From Agroathelia rolfsii (lineage: Eukaryota; Basidiomycota; Agaricomycetes; Amylocorticiales; Amylocorticiaceae): DNA of 64,000 bases. Each line of letters begins with the position of its first letter. Position 1 is the first letter of the stretch. Below the pieces are notes generated by a model. It saw only the letters and a list, made by a program, of their open reading frames with translations. It had not been told where the DNA came from and made no database searches. Positions 1 to 11,500 of this stretch are shown here, one piece after another. Location of the stretch: positions 5,722,595 through 5,786,594 of the forward strand of contig JABRWF010000001.1 in NCBI GenBank assembly GCA_018343915.1, in the 5' to 3' direction. Position numbers and translations under genes: made by a program.

Positions 1-424
1 TATATGCATTTTGATGCTTGGCCTTGCTTTCTGCCCTAATAATAGCTTGTACAGCAAGATTGATACAATGAGCAAGGCAGCTATAGAGTTAGAAATTAAT
101 TATTAAAAGCAAAATAATAAATATGAATACAGAAAAAGATCTTACTGTATATAATAGCCAGTACCATCATATTTTTCCCCAGTATTAAGAGAGACTAGCC
201 TTGTAAATTCAATCATCATTGTATTATTATTTGATGCATTATCACAGGTTACCCAGCCAACCTAAAGAATATTAAAAAATGTTGATAGTAAAAATATATA
301 TCTTACTTTTGGTATAAGACCAACATGATCACATATTTTATATAGGGCTTGGCCAAGACAAACTCCAGAATGTGATGCATTTATCCTTGAGAAACCAATT
401 AATGTAGATTGGTAGCTATATATA

Positions 425-635
425 CACTAAGTGACAAAACCGTCTCAATGTTTGCATTTTTTACACCTTTTGATCTATATCTCCAGAAATAAAATACTTA
501 AAATTATACTAAAAATACTCATATCAAGTATACCATATCTGCTTTAAATCAAGCCCTAGGTCATGTGATTTGGTCAATAAACCATAGAGTTATGTATTAT
601 TCTTTCAAGGGGTATCATTGAGACAGTTTTGTTGC
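425..635 (+). repeat. Left terminal inverted repeat of mariner copy 1
   Basis: 211 bp that match 1835-2045 in inverted orientation with few mismatches. Terminal repeats over 200 bp are longer than the 20-50 bp common in Tc1-like elements. Confidence 0.93.
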
Positions 636-666
636 TGACATTTTCAAAATACAAATTTTATTAAAT

Positions 667-1683
667 TTAGTATCTAGTATATCCTCCTTTTGCTTTTATC
701 ACCTCTGCCACCCTTCTAGGCATACTCTCAATCAACCTTTGACAAACAGATACTAGAATAGCATCCCACTCCTTCTCTATCCTCTCCTAAAGCCCAGTAA
801 GTGATAATGTAGGCTCATCATAGTCTGCCAGCTTTCTTTTGAGGTGATCCCATAGATGCTCAATAGGATTGAGGTCTGGGGAGTTAGCAGGCCACTCCAT
901 AACTTCCAATTCATGGTTTTCAAACCATTTCATGGCTAGTTTGCTCTTATGTTTAGGGTCATTATCCTGCTGAAATATAGTATTGTTAGTATTTTTACCC
1001 CATAACTCCATACTATCCTGGAGTTCATCCTCTAAAATGGACACATGGACTTCTGAGTCCATTTTCCCAATAATCCTGGTTGCATATCCAGCCCCATCCC
1101 ATCCAAAACATCCCCACAACATAATGTTTCCACCACCAAACTTTTGTGTTCCCTGAACCAACCTATCACTAAGCCCTTCTCCCTTCTTTTTCCACACCCA
1201 TTTCCTTCCATCAGACCCAATCCTATTAATCTTAGTCTCATCAGACCAGATCACCCTCTTCTAGTCCTCCAGAGTCCAGTGCTGGTGCTCAAGAGCAAAG
1301 TTTAATCTAGCCCTTTTATAATGAGGCTTAAGATTAGAACTTTTTTTCTTGGTTACAGCCTTTAAACCCTGCTCCCTTAGTCTCCTATGCATGGTTTGGG
1401 TAGACACAGACTCCCCAAGTGTGTTTTTAAGGGCTTTAGTCACATCTATAGCAGTATCAGCCTGACCAGAGCTAATAAGACAGATAGAATGGCATATAGC
1501 AGTAGAGGAAAGCTTAGAGGGACAGCCTCCTAAGCTTTTAGAAAGGTGGGGACAGTGTTTAGAACATATTCTGCTAACAGAAGAATGGGATACACCAGTA
1601 GCTTTAGCAATATCCCTAGCAGAATGATGTTTATTAAGCAAGCAGATAACATCAAGGACTTGTTGATTGGATAAAGGTTTCAT
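667..1683 (-). pseudogene. Tc1-like transposase with two in-frame stops
   Basis: One continuous frame of 339 codons from ATG at 1683 to TAA at 667-669, the normal Tc1 transposase length. The N-terminus has a helix-turn-helix (ARDIAKATGVSHSSVSRI). The catalytic triad is visible: WSDETKI (first D), FQQDNDPKH (second D) and NPIEHLW (E), with 34 residues between second D and E, so DD34E. Two stops interrupt it: TAG at 1261-1263 where a Trp is expected (LED-W-KR), and TAG near 784-786, also at an expected Trp (GL-W-ER). Both fit TGG to TAG. Copy 2 shares the first stop. Not functional unless stops are read through. Confidence 0.93.
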
Positions 1684-1834
1684 AGTAGTATAGAGATGAT
1701 GGTGGTAGCAGTTTAAGAGTTGTTTGTGTTTATTTGTACTAAATAGGGGATACTTAAATGTGTGGTGGCACTGCTTACATAATTAGTATAGTATAACTTG
1801 TGTTTTACTATAAAAAGTATATTTCAATTAAGTA

Positions 1835-2045
1835 GCAACAAAACTGTCTCAATGATACCCCTTGAAAGAATAATACATAACTCTATGGTTTATTGACCAA
1901 ATCACATGACCTAGGGCTCGATTTAAAGCAGATATGGTATACTTGATAGGAGTATTTTTAGTATAATTGTAAGTATTTTATTTCTGGAGATATAGATCAA
2001 AAGGTGTAAAAAATGCAAACATTGAGACAGTTTTGTCACTCAGTG
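1835..2045 (-). repeat. Right terminal inverted repeat of mariner copy 1
   Basis: Inverted partner of 425-635. Ends in GTCACTCAGTG followed by the TA target duplicate. Confidence 0.93.
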
Positions 2046-3007
2046 TATCATTTGATATATCAGACCAGTGTACTATAACTGCAAAATAAGTATCTGTATT
2101 ACTTGCTTGCCATGCATCACAAGTTAAGGACACTAATCCAATGTTTTTGTCCTATAGAAAGTGTTAGAAATAGCTCTAGGTATAGAGTATATCAATAATG
2201 TACCTACACTAAACCGCTGCATTAAGCTATGTAAATACCAGTAGAAATCATTAATAATCATCTGTCGAGTAGTGCGAGCATCAGGGATTTTGATCATAGC
2301 TCCTTCATATTTTACAGAAGATGCAACATTGATCATATGCCTAAATGCTGGGTGTTCAAGAGATGATAGAGGCTAATATATAAGACATAAGAATAATGAT
2401 AAATTAAATTGCTTATAATGTATATAGTAAGCCATTAATTTATACCTGATCAGTTTGAATAAGCCATGAAATAGCTGCCTTAGCAAAGTCAGCTTCAGTA
2501 TAGGACTTATTGTTTAGTGATGAACTAATTGAACTAGGTCCATCATTTAAACTTATCAAAGCCTGAGGCAACTCTAAGGCTTGAGTAGCCTGAGCTTCAA
2601 GTTGTTTCCACTGTTTTGTGTCATCTGGTAGCATACTTAGGAATCCAACTTGGTTGGCCCATTCATAATATTCATCCTGTATTCCCAATTTAAGTAAACT
2701 GAAATTAGGAGAAACTTGAAAGAAGAAAATTAATACCTTATGTACTGAAGCAAGATGTTGACGACATGTAGATAAATCATGACGGAATGAGATCTTTTTT
2801 GTATTAGCTTCCCTATTACCAGTATACCCCAAATTTTTATAAACACATAAATGCAATAAAATATAATATCATATCTACCGGCAAAGTTTACAATCAAAAA
2901 CATCTGCAACAGACTGAGAACTGCCCCTTCTAGTCTGTGCTTTATGGATATTATTGAAGAAATGATGAATATTGGCACTTGCAGCCAATTTCATCCCTTG
3001 TCCATCT

Positions 3008-3867
3008 TGTTATGAGTTGGAATTTTGGACTATGAATTTTTTGTTATTATGTAAACAATGTATTATATTTTGTTTCATTTTTCTTTCATTATATTACCCT
3101 CAGAGCGTGGTCTGTAGGCAGTGAGCGGTCCTATGATTGGCCCTCATGTGACTAAGCCGCACGCTACAGGAGTAATCGTGAGTTGTGTGTTTCCTGTTCA
3201 CCATTCCGCACAACTCCGGAGTACAAACCTCCGATCACTGACCGACTCCTAACGGATACTGGTTCCGCTACACACCTCCGAGCTTCCGCTCCGGAACTCT
3301 TGAGGAGCTCCGCTCCTGAGCGCGGAGCCTCCGCAAGTGTTGTATCTCCGCACGGCTGCCCATCGGAGTTAGGGAAAAGGTCTCCCCCTGTATATTCTAC
3401 TTTTTCTATCTCTTGTCTCCGCGTCGGAACTAGCGCGGAGCTTTTGTAGTAGTATAAGTAGTGTATATAACTTGTCCTGAAAGGCCAGCTTTGACCTCTT
3501 CACCTTCAGGCAAGTATTTAGCGTTTGTATTCCTCTTAGAATTACTCAATCAACTTTGCCTTCAGGGTTCATTTACCTCCGGGCCTAGCCCAGCGTCTTA
3601 GCGCATACCTCTTCTCACTTAGTAGGGTGAAATTCCCTAGATTATTTAGTTAGGACGCGTGACGCATGAATCGGAACCTCCGGAGTCTCCGCTCTCCTCC
3701 GGCTTAAGTCTCCGGAAGCTTCGTAAGACATAAGTAGAGTACCCTTACCACCCCCAATAGATATAGGGGTTTGTGTAGTGTGGGAAAACTTGAGTCTTAG
3801 GTACTTTGTTAAGTGTTAGGAGTTTGTTTTTGATTATCTCCGCATAGTCAAGAGTGATCCCTTGACA
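3008..3867 (+). mobile_element. Solo LTR, family B
   Basis: 860 bp from TGTTATGAGTTGG to CCCTTGACA, flanked by CATCT on both sides (3003-3007, 3868-3872), so a clean solo-LTR insertion into the hAT element. It is related to the LTRs of the nearly intact Gypsy at 34270-41221. It contains a sense reading frame at 3183-3449 seen in every B/B' copy in the window. Confidence 0.93.
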
Positions 3868-4112
3868 CATCTAGTAGCATGCTTCTCTGTGAGATATGCG
3901 ATAAGTCCATTAAAAGACCACTTGAATCAACAATATTTGGGTCAGGTAAGATGCTAGCATTATGCTGCCTCTATACCGGTGCTATTTGATTCCTATTCAA
4001 CTGTTGAGGTGAATTACTATTCCCTGTAGAAAAACATAAAAAGAAAGGAGCAATGGAATATTAGAATACAATAAGACCAATACTATAACAACATAATAAC
4101 ATACTATTTGGC

Positions 4113-4871
4113 TGTCACGCGCCACACATCCCAATCAATATCCGGAATGTTTTCCGATGCACACCACAATACGTGCTCACTTGGGTTGCCTGGCGGTGAC
4201 TTACGATGCACCGTCTTGCTGGAACCCCTGTGTCGCATGCGTCTGTCAAAACCAAACCTGATTGTCGATCAATGAACTCCGGACATACCGCATAGTCACA
4301 TTGATGCCTGGCCTCGATTAACAGTTACAGTGCTTCTCACCATGCATGGTGATCCTTCCCTTTCTTATCATTTCCCTTTTTGGTTCATCATCGATGTTAT
4401 CCATTTTCCTTATTGTTCTCACTTCTTGCACACTTCCACTGAGTAGTAGTATATATACACGAATAACTTATACCTACATACTTCAGTTTGGAAATTCAAA
4501 CATCTAGTGACTAAGAACACTTCCCCTCTCATCCCATTTAGTTGGAAGCAGTGACACAAGGGCCAAAGCCATTTGTTTGGCCAAAGTCCAGACTAAAGCA
4601 ACTCACCCCGTCATCCACTAGTGCCTTCGCATCCGACCCCCTTTCTTCCTCTTTTGATCATCGTCTTGTTGAGTCGCGTCGATCGACTTGGCTGTTCGCC
4701 AAAGCTCCCGACCCTCTCAATTTGTTGCCCATCCTTAGCCTTACGCATCCGCATCACGCTGTTGCCTCCGCGAGTGCCCTTTGCCGCGATCGTCTATTGC
4801 TGCATCGCCCGTCCGTGTTCTCATTGCGCCAAACCTTCCGTCGGGGTCTCCAGCAAGTTTGGTTCGTGACA
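4113..4871. mobile_element. Solo LTR, family C
   Basis: 759 bp starting TGTCACGCGCC and ending GTTCGTGACA, with TTGGC on both sides (4108-4112, 4872-4876). The other copy (19506-20266) is in opposite orientation. Sense direction unknown because both ends resemble TGTCACG. Confidence 0.9.
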
Positions 4872-5488
4872 TTGGCCTTATATGCAGAGCTATGCTTTTG
4901 CTGGTGTAATGTCCTTGTAAGTTAGGACTTTGGAGCAGCAATAATGTTGAAGTACTTCTATAGGCAGAAGAAGGTGCAGACCCAATATGGCTATCTGATT
5001 CTTAATTACTATCATCAAATTCAGTCATATTAATCTTTCGCTTGATGCTATAAACATAAGCTTGTATTAGACCTATGTTGCAATTGGAAAAGTAGGCAGA
5101 GTCACCAACTGCAAGCTTTTATTCCCAGATATCTTGGTTAGAGCTACTGTTCCTAGTATGCAAGATAGTGCATAGGTCATAGCTGTCTTATTACAAGACT
5201 GAGAATTGGCACCACTAGTGGCTTGAGATGATTGAGAAGACATTATAGCAAAGTGTGTAGTTGTAGTAGTAAGGAATGCTAGTATAAAAACAAATTGATT
5301 ATATTACAGGCCATAGTGTACAGAATTGTGCCACTGCTGTAAGCTCCAAGACCCTTGTACATCTAAAACCCGCCCAGCAATGATGAATTGATAAAAGCCC
5401 GGGATGGGCCTTTTCTTACCAGGCTTGGGCTGGGCCAGGCTCCAAAGCATTAGGCCAGGCCAGGCTCGGGCCTCTAAGCCCAAGCCTG

Positions 5489-7613
5489 TAGAACACTACA
5501 TAGGACCCATGTATTGCCAACCACATTGGCTTTCTGCGGCTTTTCAACCAGCTCAAATGTCTTGGTTTGTTTCAATGCCTCTAGCTCGGCTTCACAGGCT
5601 TCTACCCATCTGTCTCTGTCTGGGCCTGCTAGTGCCTGTTTGATACTTGGCTTATCTCCTGCCATAGCAGCTAATGCAATTGCTTCTAGGGCATCAACCT
5701 CGTTGTCATCAATGATCCATTCATCGGCATTACTGTAGATTACAGCTGCCTGAGCAACTGCTTTGGCTTTGGTTTTTGGTTTCAAGCTCTTGGCAGCCTC
5801 TTGTGCATGTGCGGATGGCTTACATTTGCATTCACTGCGTCTGGGTGCTGGTGACTCGGCTCTGTTAGTTGCCAATTGCTTGCTGGCAGCATCATCTGAT
5901 ACATCTTTTGATAGGTTGGCTGTGGATGAAGGGGGTAATGGGATGATTTGTAGGTTGACTGGTGCTCCCCCTCTCCCTTCTAGCTCAGAGGTCTTTACGG
6001 TTGTGACTGGTCGGCTTGATTCTGTGCTTGTTGCTTTTCTAGGGCAATTGTCACTGTTGGACTCATCTGTTGGCTCCCCCTCAATGTGCATAGTTGCAAT
6101 AGGCTGTTCGAAGCATATATTCCATTTGATGGAAATCTTACAGCTTAGTAGCCAATAAATTCAATGGCCTTTGCTCTTGACATCCCATCCTAACCATTTT
6201 CCAACTATCAATTTTACCTTAAGCTTGTTCATGCCTTTAAGCTTTACCCATGCAGTCTCACCAAAGCGTTGTAGCTGTGACAGGTCAGGTTTCTGTCCTG
6301 TTGCTTGCTCATATGGCATTGTGCCCATGGTCTTTGCTATTGTAGTCCAATTTCGTAGCCAGATCACATACTGCATAGCCTCTGCCCAGAGGGATTGCGG
6401 TAGGCTGGCATTAAGCAGCATTGCACACATGTGCTCAGCAACTGTGTGATTAAGGCGCTCAGCCTTGCCATTTTGTGGTAATGAATCATGAACGGCAAGT
6501 TGGCAAATGGTCCCAGCTGCTGCGAGGTGCTTGTTGAACTTGGTACTGGTGTACTCTCCCCCTCAATTGGATTGGAGTTCTTTGATATTGGGAGCATTGC
6601 ATTGAACCTTGACCCAGGCTTCATAAGTCTTGTACTTATCAAAAGTGTCTAACTTTGCTGGCATGAAATAGATTATGGCCTTGTCCGTATAGTTGTCAAT
6701 GAACGAGCACATGTATGACTTGCCGCCCATCGACTGGATTAATGCTAGGCCCCAGACATCCAAGTAAACTCGTTTGCTGTATTGCTTGCATTGTGGGCTT
6801 GACCATTTGTCAGGGTAGGGTTGCCGAGTTTGCTTAGCCTGGATGCATGTGGTGCAGGTAGGTAGCTCACTGTCTGTGAGCTTGATTTCCTTGACAATGC
6901 CATCTCTAACCATCTTCTGTAGTGTATTTACACCAGCATGGCCCATTCGACGGTGAAACTCCTTCATTGTTATGCAAGTTCTAGGTACGGCAGCCATAGC
7001 GGTGGCCTTTGGTGAGTCCTTCTTCTCCATTGGTAAGGTCTCAATGTGGAATAAGCCGTCCTTATCAGGGATTTGCAAAATATGGTCATCCAAAGGCGTA
7101 AAGATATGTGCGGCACAGTCTGCTTCAAAATAAATGGGGAACCGGGCCTTCAGCATTATGCTAATTGATATAAGCACAAATAGCATTGTTGGTGCATATA
7201 GCACCTTGCGGAGTCATAGGATAACGCTCCCCATCTCTGTCTTTGCTTGAATGGGTACTTCGCCCTTACCAATGGCATAGAATAGGCCTCCTTCAGCAGA
7301 TGTGATTGGCATAGGGGGGATCTCTTGGTACATGATGAAGTTGTTCTTATTTGGGTCCAGGTGCCTCAATGCTCCTGAATCCAGAATCCATACATCACTC
7401 TTCTTAGGCACTATCAATCTTGATACTGCAGCAAAGCTTGTTGCTACTGCAAATGCATACTTGCTTTCATCTTCACCATTTCTGCTGGGTTCTGCGCCTA
7501 CTATGGCTATGTTCACAGATGCTTTTCCTTTTGATTTTGACCTTTGCTTTGAATCCTGGCCTTCTAGGCCTCCTCCTTTCCACCAACATGTCTATTTGGC
7601 ATGCCCTGGTCGC
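5489..7613 (-). pseudogene. Copia pol: protease, integrase, start of reverse transcriptase
   Basis: Reading leftward: the distal half of the CCHC knuckle (GHAK..C) near 7590; protease WILDSGALRH near 7390; the integrase zinc-binding domain (MGHAGVNTL..CTTCIQAKQ) near 6940-6830; the integrase core starting VYLDVWG near 6760; the reverse transcriptase start (EACEAELEALKQ, NTWV) near 5610-5500, where hAT cuts in. The expected SDxGGEY containing the second catalytic Asp reads SN-stop-GGEY near 6565: Asp became Asn and CGA became TGA. Another CGA-type stop lies near 6161. The element is dead. Confidence 0.88.
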
Positions 7614-9032
7614 TGTCAAGGCTTGCGTGCTTGACGTAACCAACAAACGTCAACCCTCTCAAAGGTACGAGGGATGGGCTGTAAGACCCCTTTTTACAAC
7701 GTGTTTACTAGGTTGGCTTAAAGGCAGACATGCACGTGCTCCCGTTGCTGCTCTTTGTAATAGTCCACCTAATTGACTACTTTGCTAGGCTAGTGGTTGG
7801 TACTCTAGACAGAAGTCTTCCCGTGTACTTTACTTTGCGTCAAATAGTCTCTTAAATGGTTCTTACTCGAGACAGGCGGCTTAGCCCACCATGCTCTACA
7901 TATGTCTGAGAGGACTTGTTACTGCCTCTACCTGAATGAACAGGATTTTGGTTCACGCACAGTGCCTCCTTGTATTGAGGACTTATAACTCGAGCTGCCC
8001 TCTGGTACTAGGGCTTACGTATTCTACTTAGTTGCCGTTGAGGCCTTACACTAAATAGGCAAGAGGAAAAGAGAGGGGTGTGGGCTAGGAGAACAAGCCT
8101 GAAGGCGAGATATATTAGTTATTTATGTAAGGAATACAAATGGGGGGGTGCCCTTACCTGAAGGCAAGAAGGTCAAAGCTAAGGTTCAGGTAAGGGCTAC
8201 ACGCTTGTATTTATACATAAATAAAAGGGCCCATGTGCAGCCTTGGTGGTCTGTGTGCAGCTGGGGTTTGTAAGCGGAAATGACAGTAATTCAGGGGCAG
8301 TGCTTTATGACTAAGTCCGATGAGCATCCGATCGGAATGATGAGTCTAGTACTCCTTAGTAATTGCACAGTGATCGGAATGACCCTGGTTCCTGAGTCTA
8401 GACCTTTTGATGAAAAGGAATGATCTAGACTCCGCCTTCCTAATATACTCTTGTCACAAGCACTCCTGTCACGTGGGGCTAACACAGCTAGTCACACGCA
8501 CGTCAAGATGTCGCCTGTAAGGTATTTCATCCATAACTCCATGAATAAAAATTGTAAAAATATAATAAAAATATGTACAGATACATAAAGAAAATGTGTC
8601 AGGAGGTCCCCCTCCCAACACCACTCATGCTCTCACTAAGATGGCCTCAAGGCTGGACTCCTTGTCCACCAGGCCTAGCTACCTCTCTGGGCTAGCTACC
8701 TCTCTGGGCTAGCTACCTCTCTAGGTTAGCTTCATACTTCTTAGTGATGCTGAGAAGGGAACTGTAGACAAAGTTAAATTGAAGTAAAGTAGAAATACAT
8801 AGGTTACTCACCTGTAGACAAAGACAACAGTCTAAAGTCTACAGGTGTATATAATAAGGTTGATATAGTAATAGTCATGTGATGTACAAATCATATGACC
8901 TAAACTCTAACCTAAGTAGTACTACTTAACTATCAATAAAAAGAAGGGATAAAATAAAGGAAAAATAAAAGAAAAATTGGGCTAAGGTTAGTGAACTCAT
9001 AACAAAATGCAAAAAATGTCCAACTCATAACA
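7614..9032 (-). mobile_element. Solo LTR, family A (copy A1), with nested LTR-I
   Basis: Plus strand TGTCAAGGCTTGC to CCAACTCATAACA; net length without LTR-I and its duplication is 1006 bp. Flanks GTCGC (7609-7613) and GTTGC (9033-9037), a 5-bp duplication with one mismatch, inside the Copia gag zinc knuckle. Confidence 0.9.
8597..9004 (-). mobile_element. Solo LTR, family I (copy I1)
   Basis: 408 bp, TGTCAGGAGGTCC to GAACTCATAACA, with AAATG on both sides (8592-8596, 9005-9009), nested in LTR-A1. It holds three tandem GGGCTAGCTACCTCTCT-like units near 8665-8725. Second copy at 45981-47251. Confidence 0.92.
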
Positions 9033-9825
9033 GTTGCCCACAGTTCTGGCAACCAGGGGAGTTCCCTGATGGTTTGGCATTTGACAATTGCCATGCATAT
9101 GTATGAAGTGCTGTGGCAGAGGCTAATGACGTACTCTTTTGTAGGTTCTTATTGTCCTGTGCCATCTGCCAAATAGTGCAAATGATATTGGTGGATGTAA
9201 AGGCAACCTTGCCCTGTTGCTGGTTCTGCCGATAGGCCCAGAGGGATGTGTGGTAGGATTGAGGCATAGCCTGCATGATTGCTACTGCATATTCCTTATT
9301 ACCAATTGTTCTGCCAGAGTGTACTAACTTCTATTGCAGCCGTTGCATCTTGTCAATTGTGTTTTGTGGGTTGTTACCCTCTGCATACTACGTTGTGTAT
9401 ATTTAACATAGGTACATGCCTTGGATAAGCTTGTCGTCTTCATCGAAATGATTGCATAGGTACTGCCACATGGCTACTGCTGTTGTGCAGCTAACCATGT
9501 CCACTTGCAACACCTCAGGTACTGTCTGGTACAGCACTGTATATACGGCTTCATCCTTCCATTCCCACTCATCGAATTTTGTCTCATATTCATCCATTTC
9601 TGATGCTAGTACCACTATAGGTTGCCCCTTCTTGTTGGCTGTTGCAATAGGGAGCTTAGGGGGGGCTTTGTGACTATCAAGGTAACGCTTCCAGCCATGT
9701 GCAGTAATGAATGAGATGAGTTGGCAGGAATAGAGCATCCAATTCTCACCATCTTCTTCTAGCTTTGTGACGCATATTGTAGAAGATTCAGTAGTGGTTG
9801 GGGTAGAGGTAGTTAAGGGACTCAT
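9033..9825 (-). pseudogene. Copia gag
   Basis: ATG at 9825, five bases from the LTR. The product starts MSPLTTSTPTTTESS and has the UBN2-like gag fold signature (WMLYSCQLISFI...AVAMWQYL), then the proximal half of a zinc knuckle (GCQNCGQ) at 9050-9033, where LTR-A1 is inserted; the other half lies beyond 7613. In-frame stops occur near 9403 and 9330. Confidence 0.85.
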
Positions 9826-9829
9826 AACC
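9821..9829 (-). promoter_or_regulatory. Putative Copia primer-binding site (half-tRNA type)
   Basis: GGTTATGAG on the minus strand directly abuts the LTR. It is complementary to the anticodon loop region of initiator tRNA-Met (CUCAUAACC), as in Drosophila copia, rather than to a tRNA 3' end. It overlaps the gag start codon. Confidence 0.6.
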
Positions 9830-10070
9830 TGTAAAATGCTAATGTCAATATTAAACTTCAGTTTATTGTAGTGAACTGAAGTATGTCAAAGAAGAGAACA
9901 GCGGAGGAATAGACGCGTTAGTCATATGACACCGGAAGTAAAATAATATGTATCATATTTGTATGAAATTAGAGTAAGGAAGTAAATGAATAAATGAAAT
10001 GAAATGAAATAGAACACAAGCATGATTATTATATATAAACATTACAGTCCATACTGCTTGTATCACAACA
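9830..10070 (-). repeat. 5' LTR of the Copia element
   Basis: 241 bp; on the minus strand it starts TGTTGTGATAC and ends CATTTTACA. Boundary chosen from TG...CA ends, the adjoining primer-binding motif and the start of D-element homology at about 10071. Confidence 0.75.
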
Positions 10071-11500
10071 GTTACAGTGGGAGTGTGCAGTGGTACAAGT
10101 ACCCTGCAGCGGATATTGCCAACTGTTCCAAAATGGAGGGAAAAAACGGCCAAAACAAAGTATGGCAAGTGAAGAAAAAACAATAAAGTATAAAAACCTC
10201 AACAAATGATGAAAAGTATATAAGTATACTACGAGAAGAAGGAAAGTGTTCCATATGTGTACCATGAAGAATAAAAAAAATAGTGAAACAAAAATGCAAC
10301 AACAACCATATGCACAGAAAATAAAACAAAGTGTGCAAAGTGTGAAAAAGATAAACAAGAAAAGGGGAAAACAAAGAAAGATGAAAAGCAAAAGGGGCTT
10401 TCTCTGCATGTTGAAATTGACGATAGTGCTGTTGGGTCATGCGGCGTGTTATGTGCGTATGTCTGGGGCCACTTCAATTGCCAATTGGGCTATGTGGCGT
10501 GTGATGCGTACGCAACAGGGTCAGAAGAAAACTTTTTTGCAGACCATGTAATGCTATGACTGTGCAAACAACTCTTGCTTCAATATAACCATGGCTCCTC
10601 ATAATAACAAGGGAAAAGGCAAGGCCAGAGCTCCCAGCTCTGACATTGACCATAAAGAAGAGCTCGAGCACCAGATACGCAAGCACAAGGAGATGATGGT
10701 GTATCTGCGCAAAGAACGGGATGCAGCATGACAAAAACGCAAAGCAGCAGAGCGTGCGGCGGAGGAAAGGAGGAAACAGGAGGAGGAGGAGAAATAATGC
10801 AAGGCGGAGGCCAAGAAGCAGTGCAAGGCTGAGGCGGCAAAGCAGGCGGAGCGCATAAGGCCAGCCTGGATGATGCCAGAGGGTGGTAGGCCACGCAAGC
10901 GTGCCAGTGATGCCGAAGTCATTGAGGTTGAGGCCCCCGCAATGAAGTAAAGGGTAACGGAACCGTTGCCTCTAGTGGTAAGTCCTCCTAGTAAATCAAA
11001 AAACTATTATTTTCCTTAACAGCAATTGGGTAGGCATGCGATGCATGCCAATAGCAATCTAAGGCCTGTAAGTGGCCGCGAGATGGTGGGGCCAAATACA
11101 TGCCCTGCCAGACCAGCATTTCAAGTGCAATGGCATCAATCTCATTGGGCCCGGGAGCGGGTTGGGAGCTAACAACCCCCTCATTGTGGGGCTCCTGGGT
11201 GCCCTGGAGAGGATTACTGAGGTCCTTGAGACTATTGTGGGTGGATTGGTGGGACAAGCAACAAGCGGGGGCGCCGGCATGCAGCATGTTGAGGCCGTTG
11301 AGCTGCCATCAGTGGAGGAGATGGTCGCAGAGTTGATTGTCGGACCCTCCGGCATAGCAAGGGATGAGGATGCTGAGGAGGTGCCTGGAGAGGTCGGCAA
11401 GGAGGAAATGAAGGAGCAGCCCGTGGAGGATGAGGGTGAGGTGGTAGATGAAAACAAGGAGGGGAAGGGCGAGGAGGAGGATATCGCCAAAAGCTCCGGC

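Larger units (their letters stand above)
425..2045 (-). mobile_element. Tc1/mariner element, copy 1, full length
   Basis: The element is 1621 bp with 211-bp terminal inverted repeats (425-635 and 1835-2045) and TA on both sides (423-424, 2046-2047). The outermost bases are CACTGAGTGACAAAACTG or a near variant. It sits inside the hAT transposase gene. Copy 2 (14877-21856), after subtraction of its nested insertions, has exactly the same net length. Confidence 0.95.
1..5243 (-). pseudogene. hAT transposase, intron-containing, interrupted
   Basis: A possible start ATG is at 5243 (MSSQSSQ...). Parts of the transposase are readable on the minus strand in order: near 2500-2400 a segment with SYTEADFAKA and WLIQTDQ, the hAT motif before the first conserved block; near 2260 IPDARTTRQMI; near 2140-2050 SLTCDAWQASNTDTYFAV, matching the hAT 'LT.D.W' block with its first catalytic Asp; near 400-185 VGWVTCDNASNNNTMM, the block with the second Asp. 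A GT-AG intron of about 50 bp lies at 258-310. The gene is cut by mariner-1 between the two catalytic blocks and by LTR-B and LTR-C in its N-terminal part, so it cannot work. The C-terminal dimerisation domain is outside the window. Confidence 0.7.
1..5488 (-). mobile_element. hAT-superfamily DNA transposon, 3' end outside window
   Basis: The element runs right to left and its end at 5481-5488 (CAGGCTTG on the minus strand) lies inside the reverse transcriptase start of the Copia element; the other end and the other Copia half would be left of base 1. The terminal 100 bp (about 5390-5488) are GC-rich with repeated GGCCAGGC/GCTTGGGC motifs, usual for hAT subterminal regions. Three later insertions split it: mariner-1 (425-2045), LTR-B (3008-3867) and LTR-C (4113-4871). 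The 8-bp target duplication would be 5489-5496 but cannot be tested here. Confidence 0.75.
5489..10070 (-). mobile_element. Copia-superfamily LTR retrotransposon, truncated by hAT
   Basis: Order on the minus strand: 5' LTR (9830-10070), gag, protease, integrase, beginning of reverse transcriptase, then the hAT element. The order integrase before reverse transcriptase defines Copia. It is inserted in the internal region of a D element. A 1.4-kb LTR-A/LTR-I insertion (7614-9032) splits the gag zinc knuckle. Confidence 0.9.

Noticed and set aside
10029..10477. Phe/Leu-rich open frames resembling membrane proteins (also 56749-57197)
   Set aside because: They come from T-rich non-coding DNA of the D interior upstream of K; overlapping frames give equally hydrophobic products.
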